Assembly (NCBI RefSeq): GCF_019904135.1 | Contig: NZ_JAIOGQ010000001.1 | Coordinates: 62,001-126,000, forward strand | Source of the DNA: Paenibacillus caui | GTDB lineage: Bacteria; Bacillota; Bacilli; Paenibacillales; Paenibacillaceae | Length of the DNA stretch: 64,000 bases | Reading direction: 5' to 3' | In this document: one piece after another, positions 60,430 to 64,000 of the stretch | How the letters are laid out: every line of letters begins with the position of its first letter | Position numbering within the stretch: the stretch's first letter is position 1 | Position numbers and translations under genes: made by a program | Notes under the pieces: generated by a model | The model's input: the letters and a program-made list of their open reading frames with translations, nothing else | The model's database searches: none | Told to the model about the DNA's origin: nothing

Positions 60430-63105
60430 TTAGTTAGTGCCATAGTTTACAACAGTAATATCTGAAGATGTTTTGCTCAGATTGTTCTTCGCTGCATCTT
60501 GTACTGCATCGGATTCAGCTGCAACGGACAGTTTAGCACCCTTATTTACATCCAAACCTGCAGATGCAACATCGAATACAACTTGAGATTTGTTAGTGCC
60601 ATTAGAAGCATATACTGGATTGGACAGTTTGTAAGTCTTGCCGTCCACAGTCAATGTAAATGCATCACCAGCATAAGTAGCAAAAGTGACATTTTCGCTC
60701 AATTGAACAGTCAATTTCAAAGAATTATCACTAACGTCACCAGACAGGTAGGCAGCAGTTACAGAAGGTTTAGTTACGTCCGCAACTGTAACGTTTTTGC
60801 TAGTAAACTGGATCGTTGCTCCGCCAGTAGATTTAACGTTGGAAACGGCAAGAACTACTTCACCACCGTTAACTACAGCGCTTGGCAGGTCGGCATCAGC
60901 TACTTTAGAAAGATCAACGATAACGTTTTTAACACCTTTGCTTGTATCAACAGGCAATTTCACCTGTGCACCAGTTGGAAGTGCCAATCCATTGATTGTG
61001 TAGTAAGCAGGATTGTTTACAGCACCATCTTTGTAGTTACCAGTGGACGCGTCAAAGCCGAAAACAACGTTTTGGTCGAAATCAACGCGGTATACACGGT
61101 TAGCAGAAGTGAATCCATCAGTTGTCGTTTCACCGTAAGCAGAAATTGTTGCAGTTACTGGAGAAGCACTTGCAGCACCGTTGTAGTTGAAAGTCAACAC
61201 CTTAGCAACGTTGCCATTGCCAGATGTATCTTTAACGGAGTTTACAATGCTAGCTACTTTATAAGTTCCGTTAACTGACAGCCCAGCTACATTCAAAGTT
61301 ACTACACTAGCGTAAGTTCCGCTGTAGGTAACACTAGCAACATCAACTTTATCTCCGTTTGGATCAGTAACGATAAAGTCACCTGATTCAACACCTGTTA
61401 CAGATTCAGAGAATGTAGCTTCAATTTGCTTGTTGTTATAAGGAAGCAGACGAACGTTTGTCAATTCAGGTGCAACTGTTTCTTTAGCCAGGGTTACAGA
61501 ATTAGTAGCCGTGGTTACTGCGTTACCAGCCAAGTCAGTCAGACCTTGAATAGTAACAGACAGCGCTGCCGTAGTGTTTCCTGAAGTGATAGGTGAAGAA
61601 GCCAACGATACACGGAAAGTTTTACCGTCGTCTTGCAGTTTAGCCAAACCGCTTTGAGTCAGAATAGCTCCGGCGCTGTTCTTCACAACAATGCCGTCAA
61701 CAGGAACCGTGCTGCTCATATCTTCGTTAAATACTACGTCAAATTGGCTTGGGTTAACAGGAACCAAAGTATAAGTTGGCGCAGTGTTATCACGAACGAT
61801 GGATACAGTGAAAGTAGAAGGATTAGCAGCATAGTTGCCAGCCAAATCTCTCAATCCGTTAACTGTTACAGTGTAATCTTTACCAGCTTCCAAAGCTGAG
61901 GTTGGCAGCGTTAAGGTCCAAGATTTACCGGATCCAGTTGGAGTTGCTACCGTGTCACCGATTTTCACCATATCGAAGTTAACATACTCGCTGAAAGTAA
62001 CGTTAACTTTATTGGTTGTTGTATCTTTAGTTATAGCTTTGATAGAAGAAAGCGTAGGAACCGTTTTATCGCTCACTTGGAACGTTGTAGCGTAAGGAGC
62101 AAATTCGGTACCATCAACATATACACCGTTGAAAGAAACAGTGTAGTAACCGTTTTGAGTCAGTTGTCCAGGAGTAGTCAAAGTAACGGTTGTTTCGTCA
62201 CTGCTAAGTACTGGATCTGTTTCTGCAGAGTTGTATACAACAGCGCCAGAAGCATCAGTAACTTTGAAGGAAGCAACCTTCAGATCAACCACGCGGTTGA
62301 ACTTGATTTGTACATCCTTCAGGTTTGTAGCCGCAACAGAAGTTACTTGTGCATTTTCAAGAGTAACAGTAGTTTTATACTGTTTTTCTTTGTATGTGAA
62401 AGTAATTTCGGTTGGAGTGTTAGCTACCAAAGGAGTAGTCAACGTTACAGTTGTAGTTGATTTGTCATCGAAAGTAACCAGAACGGAAGTTGGGTTCTGT
62501 GCTACAGCCGATACGACTTTAGGGCCTTGCGACTCATCGAAGATCGCGTACGCAGCTACAACTGCTTGGGAACGAGTTGCGTTTGCTTGCCAGTTCAGGC
62601 TAGCTTCGAGCAGGCCTTTGTTGATTGCGGCTTGAACTTCGCCTTGAGCCCATGCAGATGCTTTGTTGTCAATGCCAGTTGTAGGAACTTCCAGTTTCAG
62701 AGCGCGAGTCAGAACGATCGCCAATTCTTGAGCCGTTACGTTGCCGTTCGGGTTGAAGAATTGTTTACCGTTAACTGTAGAACCTTTCATGATGCCTGCA
62801 GCTGTTACAGCTTCAATAAATGGAGCTGCCCAGTGTTTAGCACCGTAGTTTTTGTCTTTGTAAGTATAAACGCCAGTTACTTCTTTCAGGCCCAAGGATT
62901 TAGTGATGATCTTCGCGAGTTCAGCGCGAGTCAGTGTTTTCTCCAGGTGAGCCAAACCGCCTGGCAATCCGGATACGATGCCTTGAGCTTTCAGAGCATC
63001 AAATTTTTGGTCTGGCGTCAAAGTTGCGTCAGCGCCGAACGCTACAGAAGCAAACATGGAGAATGCCATTGCTGTAGACAGAGCTACGGATAAAATTTTC
63101 TTCAT
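60430..63105 (-). CDS. S-layer protein with three N-terminal SLH domains and Ig-like body
   Basis: An 891-residue secreted protein. The signal peptide MKKILSVALSTAMAFSMFAS ends in VAFGA. Three SLH domains occupy ~30-220 (LTRAELAKIITKSLGL, VTAQELAIVLTRALKL and ATRSQAVVAAYAIF). The rest is beta-rich Ig/Big_5-like modules (VNVTFSEYVNFDMVKIGDTV, QFDVVFNEDMSSTVPVDGIV, QIEATFSESVTGVESGDFIV). Gene features fit a major S-layer protein: strong promoter, ~200-nt leader, strong terminator and preferred codons. The frame is open upstream to 63246. A second start at 63180, with AAGGGGG 11 nt before it, would add 25 residues ahead of the signal peptide. ATG 63105 is taken as the start. Confidence 0.88.
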   Translation of the reverse strand: MKKILSVALSTAMAFSMFASVAFGADATLTPDQKFDALKAQGIVSGLPGGLAHLEKTLTRAELAKIITKSLGLKEVTGVYTYKDKNYGAKHWAAPFIEAVTAAGIMKGSTVNGKQFFNPNGNVTAQELAIVLTRALKLEVPTTGIDNKASAWAQGEVQAAINKGLLEASLNWQANATRSQAVVAAYAIFDESQGPKVVSAVAQNPTSVLVTFDDKSTTTVTLTTPLVANTPTEITFTYKEKQYKTTVTLENAQVTSVAATNLKDVQIKFNRVVDLKVASFKVTDASGAVVYNSAETDPVLSSDETTVTLTTPGQLTQNGYYTVSFNGVYVDGTEFAPYATTFQVSDKTVPTLSSIKAITKDTTTNKVNVTFSEYVNFDMVKIGDTVATPTGSGKSWTLTLPTSALEAGKDYTVTVNGLRDLAGNYAANPSTFTVSIVRDNTAPTYTLVPVNPSQFDVVFNEDMSSTVPVDGIVVKNSAGAILTQSGLAKLQDDGKTFRVSLASSPITSGNTTAALSVTIQGLTDLAGNAVTTATNSVTLAKETVAPELTNVRLLPYNNKQIEATFSESVTGVESGDFIVTDPNGDKVDVASVTYSGTYASVVTLNVAGLSVNGTYKVASIVNSVKDTSGNGNVAKVLTFNYNGAASASPVTATISAYGETTTDGFTSANRVYRVDFDQNVVFGFDASTGNYKDGAVNNPAYYTINGLALPTGAQVKLPVDTSKGVKNVIVDLSKVADADLPSAVVNGGEVVLAVSNVKSTGGATIQFTSKNVTVADVTKPSVTAAYLSGDVSDNSLKLTVQLSENVTFATYAGDAFTLTVDGKTYKLSNPVYASNGTNKSQVVFDVASAGLDVNKGAKLSVAAESDAVQDAAKNNLSKTSSDITVVNYGTN

Positions 63106-63306
63106 AACCTTTTTTTCTCCTCCTTGATTAACTTTCATGTTAAAAGAGTTTTCTTTAGTTGAGTAGCTCGTGTTACTCATTAGCCGATACACCCCCTTTC
63201 CCGAGTCGAACGAACTTCTTATAAATGATGTCTGTGAGATCGTCACAGAAACTTGTAAACAATATTACATGTAGAAATAGAGTAGTTTCCTAATCCTACC
63301 TTTCAC

Positions 63307-63335
63307 ATTATACAATGTGTGACTATAGCCGTAAA
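63307..63335 (-). promoter_or_regulatory. Promoter of the S-layer-type gene
   Basis: On the minus strand TTTACG (63330-63335), 17-nt spacer and TATAAT (63307-63312). The leader to the start codon is ~195 nt, the long untranslated type seen in S-layer genes. Confidence 0.65.
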
Positions 63336-63618
63336 GCTAATTTTTCTAATAGATAGACAAGTTTCCCCAATCGGTACAATCTGCCATGTCTAATTTAGTC
63401 ACCATTATGTAATGCTCTACATCTTAAACGCAGTAGAATTCAAAAAGTTGCGGACTTGGAAAAAAAATTTGCACTTTCTTCATCCTGTTACAATCTGCCT
63501 TTTTTTCTGTGTTTTTTATTATATGGATTTTATAGGTACACAGTAAATAATTCCGGAATATTCCAATCAACTGACAACCTTTTTCAGAGCAACAACCTAA
63601 ATGTATGCATTTGAACAT

Positions 63619-63651
63619 CAAAAAAGACATCCCAATTTGGAATGTCTTTTT
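63619..63651 (-). terminator. Terminator of the edge gene
   Basis: On the minus strand AAAAAGACATTCC, loop AAATT, GGGATGTCTTTTTT. It ends the transcript of the partial gene at the right edge and isolates the S-layer promoter. Confidence 0.88.
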
Positions 63652-63680
63652 AAATTCTTTCTTATTTTAAATACACAGGG

Positions 63681-64000
63681 TTATCTAACTTTCAAAGCCA
63701 ATTGGATTATTTGGGCGCGCAGTTCAGGATTTGCCCCAACATTTTGATAGAAATTATCGATTTCGGTTTTATGTTCTTGATATTCCTTCTCATGCTTCAT
63801 AGTCACACGTGACCACTCGATCAGCTCATTCTCAGCGTTAGTCAGCGTAACATAGGCATCATGAAATCCCGTCTCCAGGACAAGCCCTTCCATAACTTCC
63901 TCAGTGATTTCCTGCAGCTTCTGCGTTTCTTCGATTCTCTTCTCCAATACTTTCGCTCTATCCTCAAATTTCGTCTTTGCCTTCATATAATCCAGTTGAG
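63681..64000 (-). CDS. Coiled-coil protein, C-terminal part, unknown
   Basis: The frame is open from the window edge, with the first internal Met at 63986 lacking a ribosome binding site, so the 5' end is probably cut off. The visible ~106 residues are charged and helical, with heptads (DRAKVLEKRIEETQKLQEIT, TNAENELIEWSRVTMKHEKE) and an ending (NPELRAQIIQLALKVR). No family is recognised. A terminator follows 30 nt downstream. Confidence 0.65.
   Translation of the reverse strand, partial: QLDYMKAKTKFEDRAKVLEKRIEETQKLQEITEEVMEGLVLETGFHDAYVTLTNAENELIEWSRVTMKHEKEYQEHKTEIDNFYQNVGANPELRAQIIQLALKVR

Noticed and set aside
63424-63630. 68-codon minus-strand frame upstream of the S-layer gene
   Set aside because: No ribosome binding site; overlaps the promoter side of the S-layer gene; residue content looks random.
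1-64000. CRISPR arrays, tRNA, rRNA, prophage genes
   Set aside because: No regularly spaced repeats, no tRNA/rRNA sequence blocks and no phage structural or integrase genes were seen on either strand.

Overview
The window looks like chromosome from an endospore-forming, flagellated Paenibacillus-type Firmicute. The clues are an alpha/beta-type SASP gene, a DegS/DegU-comF-flagellar-secA-prfB block collinear with Bacillus subtilis, sigma-D promoters, a CsrA/FliW pair, a T-box, and several very large exported proteins with SLH or copper-amine-oxidase-like domains. No organism name, tRNA, rRNA or CRISPR array can be read from the sequence. Nearly all genes lie on the minus strand.

1-4.6 kb: the N-terminal part of an MFS exporter cut by the window edge; a yhbD-yhbE-yhbF operon (MerR-like regulator plus two bactofilins); an ArsR-type repressor with its MFS efflux pump on the plus strand; and a short structured RNA with its own promoter and terminator.

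4.6-9.8 kb: an unusual accessory patch. Two intact S41-family peptidases (one membrane-anchored, one lipoprotein) flank two decayed copies of the same gene. Two paralogous seven-cysteine peptides of 60 and 56 residues are interleaved with them, each with a strong ribosome binding site, and there is an ISL3-type transposase remnant. No modification enzyme or transporter is recognisable nearby. This is the best candidate for something undescribed.

9.8-18.5 kb: the complete arginine operon argC-J-B-D-F-G-H (minus strand) behind an ArgR-like box. 18.6-20.5 kb: a T-box-controlled single-chain glycyl-tRNA synthetase (plus strand). 20.5-23.5 kb: a frameshifted MFS exporter, an intact TetR-type regulator with three matching operator-like sites, and a GNAT acetyltransferase.

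24-31.4 kb: yitT, prfB (with the programmed +1 frameshift), secA, hpf and a cold-shock gene. 30.3-48 kb: motility, competence and regulation. Read along the minus strand this runs degS, degU, a small unknown membrane gene, comFA, comFC, yvyF, flgM, flgN, flgK, flgL, yviE, fliW, csrA, flaG, fliD, fliS, a fliT-like gene and hag, followed by two glycosyltransferase genes probably concerned with flagellin glycosylation. hag has a sigma-D promoter and a leader hairpin presenting GGA, which fits control by the CsrA/FliW pair encoded 3 kb upstream.

48-64 kb: the cell surface region. It holds a NAGPA-domain exported protein, a 1333-residue Ig-like/SLH protein, metK behind a terminator-like leader, an alpha/beta SASP, two unrecognised exported proteins, an SLH S-layer-type protein with a strong promoter and long leader, and a partial coiled-coil protein at the edge.
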